From Gilvirhabdus luticola (GTDB lineage Bacteria; Bacteroidota; Bacteroidia; Flavobacteriales; Flavobacteriaceae): a stretch of 64,000 bases of DNA. The stretch lies in the NCBI RefSeq assembly GCF_032583975.1, contig NZ_JAWHTF010000001.1. One strand, 5' to 3'. The notes under the pieces were generated by a model. It saw nothing but the letters and a program-made list of their open reading frames with translations, searched no databases and was not told where the DNA came from. Shown piece by piece: positions 16,946-26,368 of the stretch (position 1 is the first letter of the stretch; the number at the start of each line of letters is the position of its first letter). Position numbers and translations under genes: made by a program.

Positions 16946-18031
16946 CTAATCTTTATAAATTCCAATAAACAATTTACCTTTATCATCCATAGAAGCACGA
17001 TACATACCTGCTGTATTGAATTCCATAACAATATTACCAAGTTTGTCAATTGCAATAATGCCGCCATCGCCACCAAGTTCTGATAGCTTTTTTTGAACCA
17101 CTTTTTTACTAGCTTCTTGTAATGATAAACCTTTATATTCCATCAGAGCTGAAATATCGTGAGCAACAACACTTCTAATAAAAAATTCACCTGAACCTGT
17201 ACATGAGACCGCACAGGTGCTGTTGTTGGCATAAGTTCCTGCCCCTATAATTGGAGAATCACCAATGCGTCCCCAACGTTTATTGGTAGTTCCACCAGTA
17301 GAAGTTCCTGAAGCCAGATTTCCATTTTTGTCTAATGCAACACAGCCTACAGTACCAAACTTCGAATTTATTAAAGAAGAATTAAGGGATGCTATTTTGT
17401 CGAGATCTTTTTTCTTTTCATTTTCTTTTGTTCTTTTTAGAGCTTCATATCTACTTTCTGTAAAGAAATAACTAGAATCAACTATTTCAAGACCTTGCTC
17501 TTGCGCAAAGGTTTCAGCACCTTTACCAGATAGCATAACATGAGGTGAATTTTCCATGATAACCCTTGCCAAATTAATAGGGTTTTTGACCGTTTTAGTA
17601 CCAGATAAAGCGCCAGCATTTAGGGATTTACCATCCATAATTGATGCATCAAGTTCGTTGGTTTCGGCACTAGTGAATACAGCTCCTTTTCCAGCATTGA
17701 ATAGAGGTGAATCTTCTAAAACGTTAATAGTTTTTTGAACAGCATCCAGACTACTTCCTCCATTTTTTAATATATGATGACCAATAAGAATAGCTTCTTC
17801 CAATTTTGTTTTGTAGGCAGCTTCTTTTTCTGGCGTCATATTCTCTTTTAAAATAGTTCCTGCCCCACCATGAATAACAATGGCAAATTCCGCTTTTTTG
17901 ATTCGGAGTTCAGTTGTAGTTAAGGAGTCTTTATGAGTCTTATTCTTTTCTGATAGAGCCTTTAACTCGGCTTTATTCATACAACTAATAATTGATAAAA
18001 ACAGAAGAAAAAAACAGAAAAAGTATCTCAT
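16946..18031 (-). CDS. Isoaspartyl peptidase / plant-type L-asparaginase, lipoprotein
   Basis: 361-aa N-terminal-nucleophile hydrolase removing isoaspartyl residues or hydrolysing asparagine. It matures by self-cleavage before Thr227 (KFGTVGCVALD); the GGAGT near residue 55, GAGTYANNSTCAVSCTGSGE and the GGDGGIIAI segment complete the site. The N-terminus MRYFFCFFLLFLSIISC ends in a lipobox Cys17, so the enzyme should be anchored in the envelope, as in some Bacteroidota relatives. It is followed closely by the ABM gene. Confidence 0.9.
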   Translation of the reverse strand: MRYFFCFFLLFLSIISCMNKAELKALSEKNKTHKDSLTTTELRIKKAEFAIVIHGGAGTILKENMTPEKEAAYKTKLEEAILIGHHILKNGGSSLDAVQKTINVLEDSPLFNAGKGAVFTSAETNELDASIMDGKSLNAGALSGTKTVKNPINLARVIMENSPHVMLSGKGAETFAQEQGLEIVDSSYFFTESRYEALKRTKENEKKKDLDKIASLNSSLINSKFGTVGCVALDKNGNLASGTSTGGTTNKRWGRIGDSPIIGAGTYANNSTCAVSCTGSGEFFIRSVVAHDISALMEYKGLSLQEASKKVVQKKLSELGGDGGIIAIDKLGNIVMEFNTAGMYRASMDDKGKLFIGIYKD

Positions 18032-18151
18032 AAAAATAAGTGTTATTTATTACAATAAAGTTACATTATTTAGAATTGAACTTTAAAGCTTAACCAACAT
18101 TTTATTAGTATCTTCGCATAATATTTAATAATTCGTAAAAAACATGCAAAT

Positions 18152-19705
18152 ATGAAAGCCGTTGTTACAGATTTCGGAATAAATGAAGCTTTAAAAGAAC
18201 TTGGTGTTAAAGATATAAATGATGGGTCATCAACTGGATCAAATAATTTTTCCAATGGTGCGATTATAGAATCTATTTCACCGGTTGATGGTAGATTAAT
18301 AGGTAAAGTAAAATCAACTACAAGAGAAGATTATGAAAAGGTCATGGATGCGGCAACAAAAGCTTTTAAAACTTGGCGAATAATGCCGGCACCACAGCGA
18401 GGAGAAATTGTACGCCAGTTTGGAGATAAGTTGCGCGAGAAAAAGGAAGCTCTTGGGAAATTAGTTTCTTATGAAATGGGCAAAAGTTATCAAGAAGGTT
18501 TGGGAGAGGTTCAAGAAATGATCGATATCTGTGATTTTGCTGTTGGACTCTCAAGACAACTGCATGGTTTAACTATGCACAGCGAGCGTCCAGGACACAG
18601 AATGTATGAGCAGTACCATCCACTAGGAGTTGTTGGTATCATATCTGCGTTTAATTTTCCTGTTGCTGTCTGGGCATGGAATACAGCATTGGCATGGATT
18701 TGCGGTGATGTATGTGTTTGGAAGCCTAGTGAAAAAACACCTTTGTGTGGTATTGCATGTCAAAACATAGCTTCTGAAGTTTTTAGAGCTAATAATCTAC
18801 CAGAAGGTATTTCGTGCTTAATAAACGGCGATTACAAAGTTGGAGCATTCATGACAAAAGATTCAAGAATTCCTTTGATTTCTGCAACAGGTTCAACCAG
18901 AATGGGTAAAATAGTTGCTCAAGAAGTTGCAGCACGTTTAGGAAAATCGTTGCTTGAACTTGGAGGGAACAACGCTATAATTGTTACTCCTGATGCCGAT
19001 ATAAAAATGACTGTTATTGGTGCTGTTTTTGGTGCGGTTGGGACTTGCGGACAACGTTGTACTTCAACGCGTCGTTTAATTATTCATGAGGACATTTATG
19101 ACCAAGTAAAGAACGCTATTGTTGATGCTTATAGTCAATTAAGAATAGGAAACCCATTAGATGAGAACAATCATGTTGGACCTTTAATTGATATTGATGC
19201 AGTAAAAATGTATGAAAGAGCATTAGCTCAAGTGGTTGAAGAAGGAGGCAATATTGTGGTTGAAGGAGATGTGCTTTCAGGCGAAGGATACGAATCTGGC
19301 TGTTATGTAAAGCCGGCCATTGCCGAAGCAAGACCAGAATTTAAAATTGTACAGCATGAAACATTTGCACCAGTTTTGTATTTATTAAAATATTCTGGAA
19401 ATGTTGAAAATGCCATTAATATTCAAAATCAGGTAGCTCAAGGATTGTCTTCAGCTATTATGACAAATAACTTACGCGAAGCTGAAAAATTCCTGTCCGT
19501 TGCTGGTTCAGACTGCGGAATTGCAAATGTTAATATTGGCACTTCCGGAGCAGAAATAGGAGGTGCTTTTGGCGGTGAAAAGGAAACTGGAGGTGGTCGT
19601 GAATCTGGTTCTGACGCTTGGAAAGTTTATATGAGACGTCAAACCAACACCATTAATTATACTACAGAATTACCTCTTGCGCAAGGAATTAAGTTTGATT
19701 TATAG
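18152..19705 (+). CDS. Aldehyde dehydrogenase, ALDH7 type (alpha-aminoadipic semialdehyde / piperideine-6-carboxylate dehydrogenase)
   Basis: 517-aa NAD-dependent enzyme. The catalytic Cys is in GTCGQRCTSTRR, the general base Glu in LLELGGNNAIIVTP, and the coenzyme site includes ATGSTRMGKIV. The overall wording (HPLGVVGIISAFNFPVAVWAWN, GGGRESGSDAWKVYMRRQT) fits the ALDH7/antiquitin branch, which in lysine breakdown oxidises aminoadipic semialdehyde. No other lysine-pathway gene is near, so the substrate is a family-based inference. It has a single-gene layout with a terminator after the stop. Confidence 0.88.
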   Translation: MKAVVTDFGINEALKELGVKDINDGSSTGSNNFSNGAIIESISPVDGRLIGKVKSTTREDYEKVMDAATKAFKTWRIMPAPQRGEIVRQFGDKLREKKEALGKLVSYEMGKSYQEGLGEVQEMIDICDFAVGLSRQLHGLTMHSERPGHRMYEQYHPLGVVGIISAFNFPVAVWAWNTALAWICGDVCVWKPSEKTPLCGIACQNIASEVFRANNLPEGISCLINGDYKVGAFMTKDSRIPLISATGSTRMGKIVAQEVAARLGKSLLELGGNNAIIVTPDADIKMTVIGAVFGAVGTCGQRCTSTRRLIIHEDIYDQVKNAIVDAYSQLRIGNPLDENNHVGPLIDIDAVKMYERALAQVVEEGGNIVVEGDVLSGEGYESGCYVKPAIAEARPEFKIVQHETFAPVLYLLKYSGNVENAINIQNQVAQGLSSAIMTNNLREAEKFLSVAGSDCGIANVNIGTSGAEIGGAFGGEKETGGGRESGSDAWKVYMRRQTNTINYTTELPLAQGIKFDL

Positions 19706-19729
19706 AATTTTAAATAATTTATTTTAGTT

Positions 19730-19758
19730 AAAAAGTCACATTTTTAATGTGACTTTTT
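19730..19758 (+). terminator. Rho-independent terminator after the aldehyde dehydrogenase gene
   Basis: AAAAAGTCACATT, short loop, AATGTGACTTTTT: a strong hairpin 25 bp after the stop with T-rich 3' arm. Confidence 0.85.
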
Positions 19759-19815
19759 ATGTGTATTTAAGCAACCATTTATAATTTAAATCATCTATAA
19801 ATAAAAGGCTAGAAA

Positions 19816-20181
19816 ATGAAATATGTTTTATTCTCATTAGTGTTGTTTTTAGCAATGTGTAATACTAATGATGACAACGATCAAGTTTTTTGCACAGAAC
19901 AATTCGTCTATGGTTTGAATGTAATTGTAAAAGATGCTAATACCAATAATGTAATCACAGAAAATATTATCGTAACTATAAGAGATGGCGATTATGAAGA
20001 ATCTTTAATGAATATTGAAGGGAATGACTCTTTTTTTGGAGCTGGAGAAAGACCAGGTAGTTATATTATTATAGTGACATCAGATAATTATCAAACCTAT
20101 ATTTCAGAAACAATATTGGTTGGATCAGACGAGTGTCATGTCATACCAAAATCTTTAGAGTTTTTTTTGCAACCTAACTAA
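19816..20181 (+). CDS. Small lipoprotein with carboxypeptidase-regulatory-like fold
   Basis: 121 aa. The N-terminus MKYVLFSLVLFLAMC ends in a lipobox-type Cys15 followed by an acidic stretch (NTNDDNDQ) typical of flavobacterial surface lipoproteins. The body is a single small beta domain with GSYIIIVTSDNYQTYISE, the wording of carboxypeptidase-like regulatory domains. Two further Cys (in VFCTEQF and DECHVIP) might form a disulfide. The function is unknown. Its stop overlaps the convergent Schlafen-like gene by four bases. Confidence 0.7.
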   Translation: MKYVLFSLVLFLAMCNTNDDNDQVFCTEQFVYGLNVIVKDANTNNVITENIIVTIRDGDYEESLMNIEGNDSFFGAGERPGSYIIIVTSDNYQTYISETILVGSDECHVIPKSLEFFLQPN

Positions 20182-21311
20182 CTATACTTAACCTTTCTAA
20201 GTATTCTTAATGATTCTTTATAAAGATTGTAAACCTCATCACTGTAGTCTTTCAAATACGGCTTTGCTTCATTAAGCTTATCAATAGCTTCATGAAATAA
20301 ATTCAAATAACAAATAAGATAAGTAGCAGGCAAATTCTTTATGTCATGCTGTTCGTTTTTGTTTAAGCTTAACCCTTTCTTTAATTTTTCCAATAAAGCG
20401 TTATTTGAATTGTAGATGTGAAACAAGACTTTTTTATCGAATTCTGGAGGCTCAAATAGTAATTTAGTGTTAATGGTATAATTAGCATTATCTTCAAATT
20501 TTATTAATGTTTCTTCCAACTTGTAGTATTTGTATGAATTTTGTAATCCTAAATGCACATACTCAACAATTTTAAATCTATTGTCATCATATTCAATAGA
20601 AACTTCATCCAGATCTGAATAAAACAAACGCACTTGCTCATTAATCAATTCTATGTCCACTCTTGAAAAGAAAAACTCATCTTTTATTTCCTTTTTTTGT
20701 CCTGCCCAACAGAGCACAAAATATTCCTTAAAAACCTTGTATTGAGGATTGAAATCTTGTCGCTTATTTAAAAAAGAAAAGACACCATCAAGAGTATGCT
20801 CAATATTATTTTGAGCATGATTTTCTATGGCTGCTACAATTTTTGAGTTTACATCCTTTAATTCAATATCGAATACTTTAGGCATACTCATACTTCCGTC
20901 TCTAAAAAAAACAGAACCGCCGTAATATTTCCAAATATTTTTCCTTAATGAGGTGATTTGGTTAATAGGTCGAATGGTCACAAGTCCAACAACTCTATCG
21001 TCTTGTAAATGAGGAAAAGGAATATTTTCATATTGTACAATTGGTGGATTTGTTAGATAGGCATTTATAAGGTTTTGAATTTTACTATCATCAAAAAAAT
21101 CAACTCCTACAATCTTATTATCCTCATCTTCAACACCAATAACAATATATGAGTTGTTTTTTGGATTGCTGTTAGAAAGAGCACAAATGTGTTTTAAAAA
21201 TTTTGCTTTCCCTTCTTTTTGGCTGATATCAATTTTACGCTTTTTGTCATAAAAACTGTTTTCATCATTATGTGATAGGAGGTTCTTTATTAGGAGACGT
21301 TTGTTAATCAT
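20178..21311 (-). CDS. AlbA_2 / Schlafen-type putative ATP- or nucleic-acid-binding protein
   Basis: 377 aa, cytoplasmic. The N-terminal ~150 residues match the AlbA_2 (Schlafen) domain: EGKAKFLKHICALSNS, YIVIGVEDEDNKIVGVDFFDD, then NPPIVQYENIPF and VVGLVTIRP, and a KYYGGSVFFRDGSMS segment near 130. The usual C-terminal ATPase/HTH part seen in many relatives is not obvious; the rest is a mixed helical domain I cannot place. Bacterial Schlafen-type proteins are annotated as regulators, and a few lie in defence islands, but nothing here shows a defence context. Confidence 0.7.
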   Translation of the reverse strand: MINKRLLIKNLLSHNDENSFYDKKRKIDISQKEGKAKFLKHICALSNSNPKNNSYIVIGVEDEDNKIVGVDFFDDSKIQNLINAYLTNPPIVQYENIPFPHLQDDRVVGLVTIRPINQITSLRKNIWKYYGGSVFFRDGSMSMPKVFDIELKDVNSKIVAAIENHAQNNIEHTLDGVFSFLNKRQDFNPQYKVFKEYFVLCWAGQKKEIKDEFFFSRVDIELINEQVRLFYSDLDEVSIEYDDNRFKIVEYVHLGLQNSYKYYKLEETLIKFEDNANYTINTKLLFEPPEFDKKVLFHIYNSNNALLEKLKKGLSLNKNEQHDIKNLPATYLICYLNLFHEAIDKLNEAKPYLKDYSDEVYNLYKESLRILRKVKYS

Positions 21312-21481
21312 CGATATTATTGAGGCATTTGTAGATTATCAAAAAATAAAAGGTGCAGTTTATAGATGTTTTCTTGCAATTCAAACATAAAAATACATAA
21401 AAGACATCTAATCACGTATCTTTAATCTTGGATCTTAAAAAAGATTTATTGTTTAATTCCTGAATATAAATATTTTAAAAT

Positions 21482-21521
21482 AAGACTTTAAGGATAAAGG
21501 GAAATTATAAAGTCTTTTTTT
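21482..21521 (+). terminator. Terminator-like hairpin upstream of the DUF4382 gene
   Basis: AAGACTTTA and TAAAGTCTT with a 17-nt loop, followed by T residues on the plus strand. There is no plus-strand gene just before it, so it may instead end a short leader or an unannotated transcript from the 258-bp gap. Apart from this hairpin I see nothing in the gap. Confidence 0.4.
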
Positions 21522-21569
21522 AAGTATTCCGCGTATATAAAATTACAAACATAAAAACTATAATATTCT

Positions 21570-22637
21570 ATGAAAGCATTAAAAAAATTCAAATCATTAA
21601 TTCTTCTACCTCTCTTAATATTATTCTTTAACTGTAATAATGATTCCAATTCCACTTCAATGAATGATTCGGAAATGGCTCGTTTTTCAATAAAACTTGT
21701 CGATGCGCCAGGCGATTATGATAAGGTTGTTGTTGATGTTATTGACATTAGAATTAAAATGGATGATGATAGTGATGGAGAAGACGGATGGGTAAGTGTT
21801 CCTACGAATGCAGGACAATATGATCTTTTAGAATTAACAGGTGGCGAAAGTGCTGTATTAGTTGATGATTATGAAGTGTTGGAAGGCGAATTGAGCCAAA
21901 TCAGATTAGTTCTAGGCGAAAACAATTATGTTGTAAAAGGCGATGAGGAATTTGAACTAAAAACTCCAAGTGCGCAACAATCTGGGTTAAAATTAAAAAT
22001 TAACCAAGAAGTTGAAGGAGGTTATTATTATAGCTTTGTGTTAGATTTTAATGTTGCCGAATCTATTGTTGATGCAGGAAATTCAGGGAATATTATTTTA
22101 AAACCAGTCATCAATGCAAGTTTAGAAGCTGCTTCAGGAATTATTGAAGGCACTATAAGTCCAAGTGATTTTGAGACCGAAATTTCAGTGATGGTAGGTG
22201 ATCAAACAATTACCAGCTATGCAACCCCAGAAAATGCAGGTGTATTTATGATTTATGGTGTTCCAGAAGGCACCTACGATATGACTATTACTCCAGACCC
22301 TACATCAAATTATGCTGGTCAAGTTATTAGCGTTGATGTTGTAAATGGCCAAATTACTAATGTTGGTACTATAGAATTGGAGCTCTTACCAGGATCAATC
22401 ACCGGAACAATTTTAAATGAAGGTTTGGCAGTTGAAGCTTCTGTTATGGTTGATGGAGTTGAAGTTACTGCTAGTACAGACGCTTCAGGAATTTTCGTAT
22501 TAGAGAACCTACCAGTTGGCACATATACAGTTACTTTAACTCCAGATACGGGTTCAGGATTATCTCCATTAGAAATAATGGATGTTGAAGTTATGGCAAA
22601 CCAAACAACAGAATTAGGAGAAATTACCATAGAGTAA
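21570..22637 (+). CDS. DUF4382 lipoprotein with two tandem carboxypeptidase-like repeats
   Basis: 355 aa. The lipoprotein signal ends at the Cys in LLILFFNCNND. Residues ~37-190 form a DUF4382 domain (ARFSIKLVDAPGDYDKVVVDV, YDLLELTGGE, GELSQIRLVLGENNYVV). Two similar ~75-residue beta domains follow, starting IIEGTISPSDF and GSITGTILNEG; each has a xVPEGTYDMTITPD or xLPVGTYTVTLTPD turn, a clear internal duplication. The predicted location is the outer-membrane surface or periplasm. The function is unknown; the folds suggest glycan or protein binding. It ends in its own terminator. Confidence 0.82.
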   Translation: MKALKKFKSLILLPLLILFFNCNNDSNSTSMNDSEMARFSIKLVDAPGDYDKVVVDVIDIRIKMDDDSDGEDGWVSVPTNAGQYDLLELTGGESAVLVDDYEVLEGELSQIRLVLGENNYVVKGDEEFELKTPSAQQSGLKLKINQEVEGGYYYSFVLDFNVAESIVDAGNSGNIILKPVINASLEAASGIIEGTISPSDFETEISVMVGDQTITSYATPENAGVFMIYGVPEGTYDMTITPDPTSNYAGQVISVDVVNGQITNVGTIELELLPGSITGTILNEGLAVEASVMVDGVEVTASTDASGIFVLENLPVGTYTVTLTPDTGSGLSPLEIMDVEVMANQTTELGEITIE

Positions 22638-22660
22638 ACTCTCATAAATAATATTTGTTT

Positions 22661-22698
22661 AAAGCGTGATATTACTGATATCACGCTTTATTTTTTTA
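22661..22698 (+). terminator. Rho-independent terminator of the DUF4382 gene
   Basis: AAAGCGTGATA, a 7-nt loop, TATCACGCTTT, then a T run. It separates the lipoprotein gene from the bat operon promoter. Confidence 0.88.
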
Positions 22699-22737
22699 AC
22701 CAATTGTTAACAGCATTGCATAAAATAATTTAACAAC

Positions 22738-22768
22738 TTGCAATGCTCAAATAAGGACAGTATATTCG
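22738..22768 (+). promoter_or_regulatory. Bacteroidota-type promoter of the moxR-bat operon
   Basis: TTG at 22738-22740, 20-bp spacer, TATATTCG at 22761-22768 (TAnnTTTG with one mismatch). The moxR ATG at 22787 would leave a leader of roughly a dozen bases. Confidence 0.6.
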
Positions 22769-22786
22769 AGGTTTAAAAAAATAAAA

Positions 22787-23791
22787 ATGATGGAAGAAAC
22801 AGGTACAATTGATATTAAGACCATTAATGAAAAAATTGAAAAGGAAAGTGCTTTTGTAGATTTATTGACACTTGAAATAAATAAAGTAATTATTGGACAA
22901 AAGCATATGGTCGAAAGACTACTTATAGGCTTGTTAGGACAAGGTCATATTCTTTTAGAAGGTGTTCCAGGATTGGCAAAAACTTTGGCCATTAATACAT
23001 TATCTCAAGCTGTAGATGGTAGCTTTAGTAGAATTCAGTTCACACCAGATTTGTTGCCTGCGGATGTAGTAGGAACCCTTATCTACAACATTAAAGAGAA
23101 TGATTTCTCAATTAAAAAAGGACCAATTTTTGCCAATTTTGTTCTTGCTGACGAAATTAATAGAGCTCCGGCAAAAGTACAATCTGCCCTACTAGAAGCC
23201 ATGCAGGAAAAACAAGTAACCATTGGTGACGAGACGTTTATATTAGACAAACCATTTTTAGTCATGGCTACTCAAAACCCTGTGGAGCAAGAAGGTACAT
23301 ATCCATTACCTGAAGCACAAGTGGATCGTTTTATGTTGAAGACCGTTATAGATTATCCAAAAATGCAAGAAGAACAACTAATAGTACGTTCTAATCTAAA
23401 GGATGGCTTTGAAAAGGTTAATCCTGTAGTTTCTATAAAGCAAATACTGGATGCTCAAAAAGCCGTTAGAGATGTCTATATGGATGAAAAAATAGAAAAG
23501 TATCTTTTAGACATTGTCTTTGCCACACGCTACCCAGAAAAATATAAACTAGCCGATTTAAAACCACTCATTTCGTTTGGAGCTTCTCCTCGTGGAAGTA
23601 TCAATTTGGCTATGGCTTCAAAATGTTATGCTTTTATTAAACGAAGAGGTTATGTCATTCCAGAAGATGTTCGAGCTGTTGTGCATGATGTGCTTCGTCA
23701 TAGAATAGGAATAACCTATGAAGCAGAAGCTGAAAACGTGACTTCAGAAGACATCATTAATAAAATCGTAAACGAAATAGAAGTACCTTAA
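22787..23791 (+). CDS. moxR: MoxR-family AAA+ ATPase
   Basis: 334-aa cytoplasmic AAA+ protein that in this family acts as a chaperone for VWA-domain partners. Walker A is GVPGLAKT (residues 59-66), Walker B FVLADEINRAPAKVQ, sensor 1 in VMATQNPVEQEGTYPLPEAQ, and an arginine-rich lid follows in FGASPRGSIN. It is first in the bat operon, and the DUF58 and VWA genes that follow are its usual partners. It has two adjacent ATG codons; the first is used here. Confidence 0.93.
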   Translation: MMEETGTIDIKTINEKIEKESAFVDLLTLEINKVIIGQKHMVERLLIGLLGQGHILLEGVPGLAKTLAINTLSQAVDGSFSRIQFTPDLLPADVVGTLIYNIKENDFSIKKGPIFANFVLADEINRAPAKVQSALLEAMQEKQVTIGDETFILDKPFLVMATQNPVEQEGTYPLPEAQVDRFMLKTVIDYPKMQEEQLIVRSNLKDGFEKVNPVVSIKQILDAQKAVRDVYMDEKIEKYLLDIVFATRYPEKYKLADLKPLISFGASPRGSINLAMASKCYAFIKRRGYVIPEDVRAVVHDVLRHRIGITYEAEAENVTSEDIINKIVNEIEVP

Positions 23792-23840
23792 AGTTTCCCA
23801 TTTACTGTTAACTGAATATAGATTACTGTCGACTGAAAAA

Positions 23841-24707
23841 ATGGATACTAAAGAATTACTGAAAAAAGTTCGAAAAATTGAGATTAAGACACGCAGGCTG
23901 TCTGATCATATTTTTGGAGGTGAGTATCACTCTACATTCAAAGGACGAGGTATGACCTTTAGTGAAGTGCGTCAATATCAATATGGTGATGATGTTAGAA
24001 ACATAGATTGGAATGTTACAGCACGCTATCATGAACCATTTATAAAGGTTTTTGAAGAAGAGCGAGAACTTACAATGATGTTGATGGTAGATATTTCTGG
24101 TTCAGAGCTTTTTGGAACAGAAACACAATTTAAGAATGAAGTTATTACAGAAATAGCAGCAACTTTAGCATTTTCTGCTACTCAAAATAATGACAAAATT
24201 GGGTTAATATTATTTTCAGATAAGGTAGAATTATATATTCCTCCAAAAAAAGGACGCTCTCATGTACTTCGAATTATTAGAGAATTAATTGAATTTGAGC
24301 CAGAAAGCAAGCAAACCAATTTAGCCGAAGCCTTAAAATTCATGCAAAACGTCATGAAGAAAAAGGCTATTGTATTTGTATTGTCAGATTTTATTACTGA
24401 TGATTACCAGCACACTTTAAAAATTGCATCTGGAAAGCATGATGTTACTGGCATTCGTGTTTATGACAAGCATGAGGAAGAAATACCAAATCTTGGAGTT
24501 GTGCAGATGCAAGACGAAGAAACAGGAGAGTTAATGTTAGTCAATACAACTTCAAAAAAGGTAAGACGAAATTATTCTAAATTTTATCGTGATAAAGTAG
24601 CCTATTACAAAGATAGTTTTACTAAATCAGGAGCAGGTGTTATTGATTGTCGAGTTGATGACAGTTATGTTAAAAAGCTTTTAGGATATTTTAAAAGAAG
24701 AAATTAA
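23841..24707 (+). CDS. DUF58 (VWA-like) protein
   Basis: 288-aa protein with the DUF58 signature YQYGDDVRNIDWNVTARYHEPF near residue 50, and a VWA-like core beginning MMLMVDISGSELFG whose DISGS provides a metal-ion-dependent adhesion site. There is no signal peptide or membrane helix, so it is probably cytoplasmic and the direct MoxR partner, as inferred from the universal moxR-DUF58 pairing. It lies 49 bp after moxR and 2 bp before the next gene. Confidence 0.92.
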   Translation: MDTKELLKKVRKIEIKTRRLSDHIFGGEYHSTFKGRGMTFSEVRQYQYGDDVRNIDWNVTARYHEPFIKVFEEERELTMMLMVDISGSELFGTETQFKNEVITEIAATLAFSATQNNDKIGLILFSDKVELYIPPKKGRSHVLRIIRELIEFEPESKQTNLAEALKFMQNVMKKKAIVFVLSDFITDDYQHTLKIASGKHDVTGIRVYDKHEEEIPNLGVVQMQDEETGELMLVNTTSKKVRRNYSKFYRDKVAYYKDSFTKSGAGVIDCRVDDSYVKKLLGYFKRRN

Positions 24708-24709
24708 AA

Positions 24710-26368
24710 ATGTTGGGTAGCTTAAGAGATATATCAAGAATAAATAATGCAAATTTTCAAAAGACTTCGGTCTTTTTGTCTTTATGCTTTTTAGTCTTTC
24801 CTTTATTTTTAGTTGCACAAGTAACATCTTCTATAGATTCTACTTCAATCAAAATAGGCGAACAAATCACATATAAGATTCAAGTCGAATCAGACACAAC
24901 CAATTTGGTAGTTTTTCCTGAAGGACAAACGTTCATGCCTTTAGAAATGATAGAGTCGTATGAGATAGATACGACAAAACTGGATGACAAACTTCAATTG
25001 ATTAAAAAATACGGATTAACTCAATTTGATTCTGGCGCTTATACTATTCCAAGACAAAAAATTATAATTGGGGATAAAACGTTTTTCACAGATTCTTTAA
25101 AAGTAGAAGTAAACAACATTGAAGTTGATACCACAAAGCAAGGTTTGTATGATATTAAACCAATTATTGAAGTTGAAAAAAGTTCAAGTAATTGGTGGAA
25201 ATATGTATTAGTCATATTACTTATATTAAGTGTTGTTGGGTTTTTATTGTATTGGTTTGTTTGGCGAAAAAAACCACTAACGGAAGAAGAGCAAATTGCT
25301 TTACTTCCTCCATATCAACGTGCCAAATTGGCTTTGAAAAAATTAGAGGAAAGCGATTATTTAAAACATTCAGAGTTAAAAGAATATTATTCAGAGCTAA
25401 CACTAATTGTTAGAAAATATCTGGATGAGAAAGTATATGACCATTCTCTTGAAAGTACCACCGAAGAACTAATAGACAGGTTGAAATTACTTAAAGATGG
25501 CAATCAGATTGATTTAAGTAATGAAACTATTAAGAATCTAGAAACCATATTAAAGAGAGCAGATTTGGTAAAATTTGCAAAGTCCAAACCAGATGTGGCA
25601 TTGGCAGAACTTGATATGAATACTGTTTCATCAGAAATAGATCATGTTAAAGAGATTTTACCCGAACCTTCAGAAGAAGAAAAACTTCTTGACCAACAAT
25701 ATAAAGAAGAACAAGAGCGTAAAAAGAAACGCAAAAAAATAATCATTTCTATAGCCGCAACACTCTTTTTAATTATGTTGATTATTGGAGCATTCTCAAT
25801 TAAGTATGGATTCAGTTATGTCAAAGACACCATTATTGGTCATGAAAGCAAAGAACTTTTAGAAGGTGATTGGGTAAGGAGTGAATATGGTTTTCCACCA
25901 ATTACGATTTCAACACCAGTGGTTTTAAAAAGGCAAGATGTTCCTTTACCAGAAGAGCTAAAAGATAAAATTAAAATGACAGCTTTTGGTTTTGAGGAAA
26001 AGAAAAATCTGACTATTGCGGTTTCTACAACACTGTTACCCGAAGGCCAAGCAGAACCAGATATCAATCAAGCTATAGAAGGTAATTTACAGACACTTGA
26101 AAAGGCTGGAGCTCAAAATATTATTACCAAAAACGAAAAGTTTGTCACACCAAATGGGGCCGAAGGGATAAAAGTATTTGGTACTTTAAGCATGCCATTG
26201 TCTGAAGGTTCTGATAAATTAATTGAAGGCGAATACACGTTTTTAATATTTAATGCCAAGAATATTATACAACAGATATCATTAACATGGAGAAATAATG
26301 ATGTTTACGCTAACCAAATAGTTGAACGTATTTTAAATTCCATTGAATTAAAACCAGCACAAGAATAA
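24710..26368 (+). CDS. BatD-like membrane protein of the bat operon
   Basis: 552 aa. The N-terminus contains a long hydrophobic stretch (FLSLCFLVFPLFLVAQ) that fits a signal peptide with a long n-region. An Ig-like domain follows (SSIDSTSIKIGEQITYKIQ), then a transmembrane helix near 163-185 (WWKYVLVILLILSVVGF), a charged cytoplasmic helical segment (LLPPYQRAKLALKKLEES, typical of BatD/DUF4381-type tails), and a second transmembrane helix near 345-365. The last ~150 residues are a separate soluble domain. It is an extra BatD-like component between DUF58 and batA. Its stop overlaps batA as TAATG. Confidence 0.75.
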   Translation: MLGSLRDISRINNANFQKTSVFLSLCFLVFPLFLVAQVTSSIDSTSIKIGEQITYKIQVESDTTNLVVFPEGQTFMPLEMIESYEIDTTKLDDKLQLIKKYGLTQFDSGAYTIPRQKIIIGDKTFFTDSLKVEVNNIEVDTTKQGLYDIKPIIEVEKSSSNWWKYVLVILLILSVVGFLLYWFVWRKKPLTEEEQIALLPPYQRAKLALKKLEESDYLKHSELKEYYSELTLIVRKYLDEKVYDHSLESTTEELIDRLKLLKDGNQIDLSNETIKNLETILKRADLVKFAKSKPDVALAELDMNTVSSEIDHVKEILPEPSEEEKLLDQQYKEEQERKKKRKKIIISIAATLFLIMLIIGAFSIKYGFSYVKDTIIGHESKELLEGDWVRSEYGFPPITISTPVVLKRQDVPLPEELKDKIKMTAFGFEEKKNLTIAVSTTLLPEGQAEPDINQAIEGNLQTLEKAGAQNIITKNEKFVTPNGAEGIKVFGTLSMPLSEGSDKLIEGEYTFLIFNAKNIIQQISLTWRNNDVYANQIVERILNSIELKPAQE

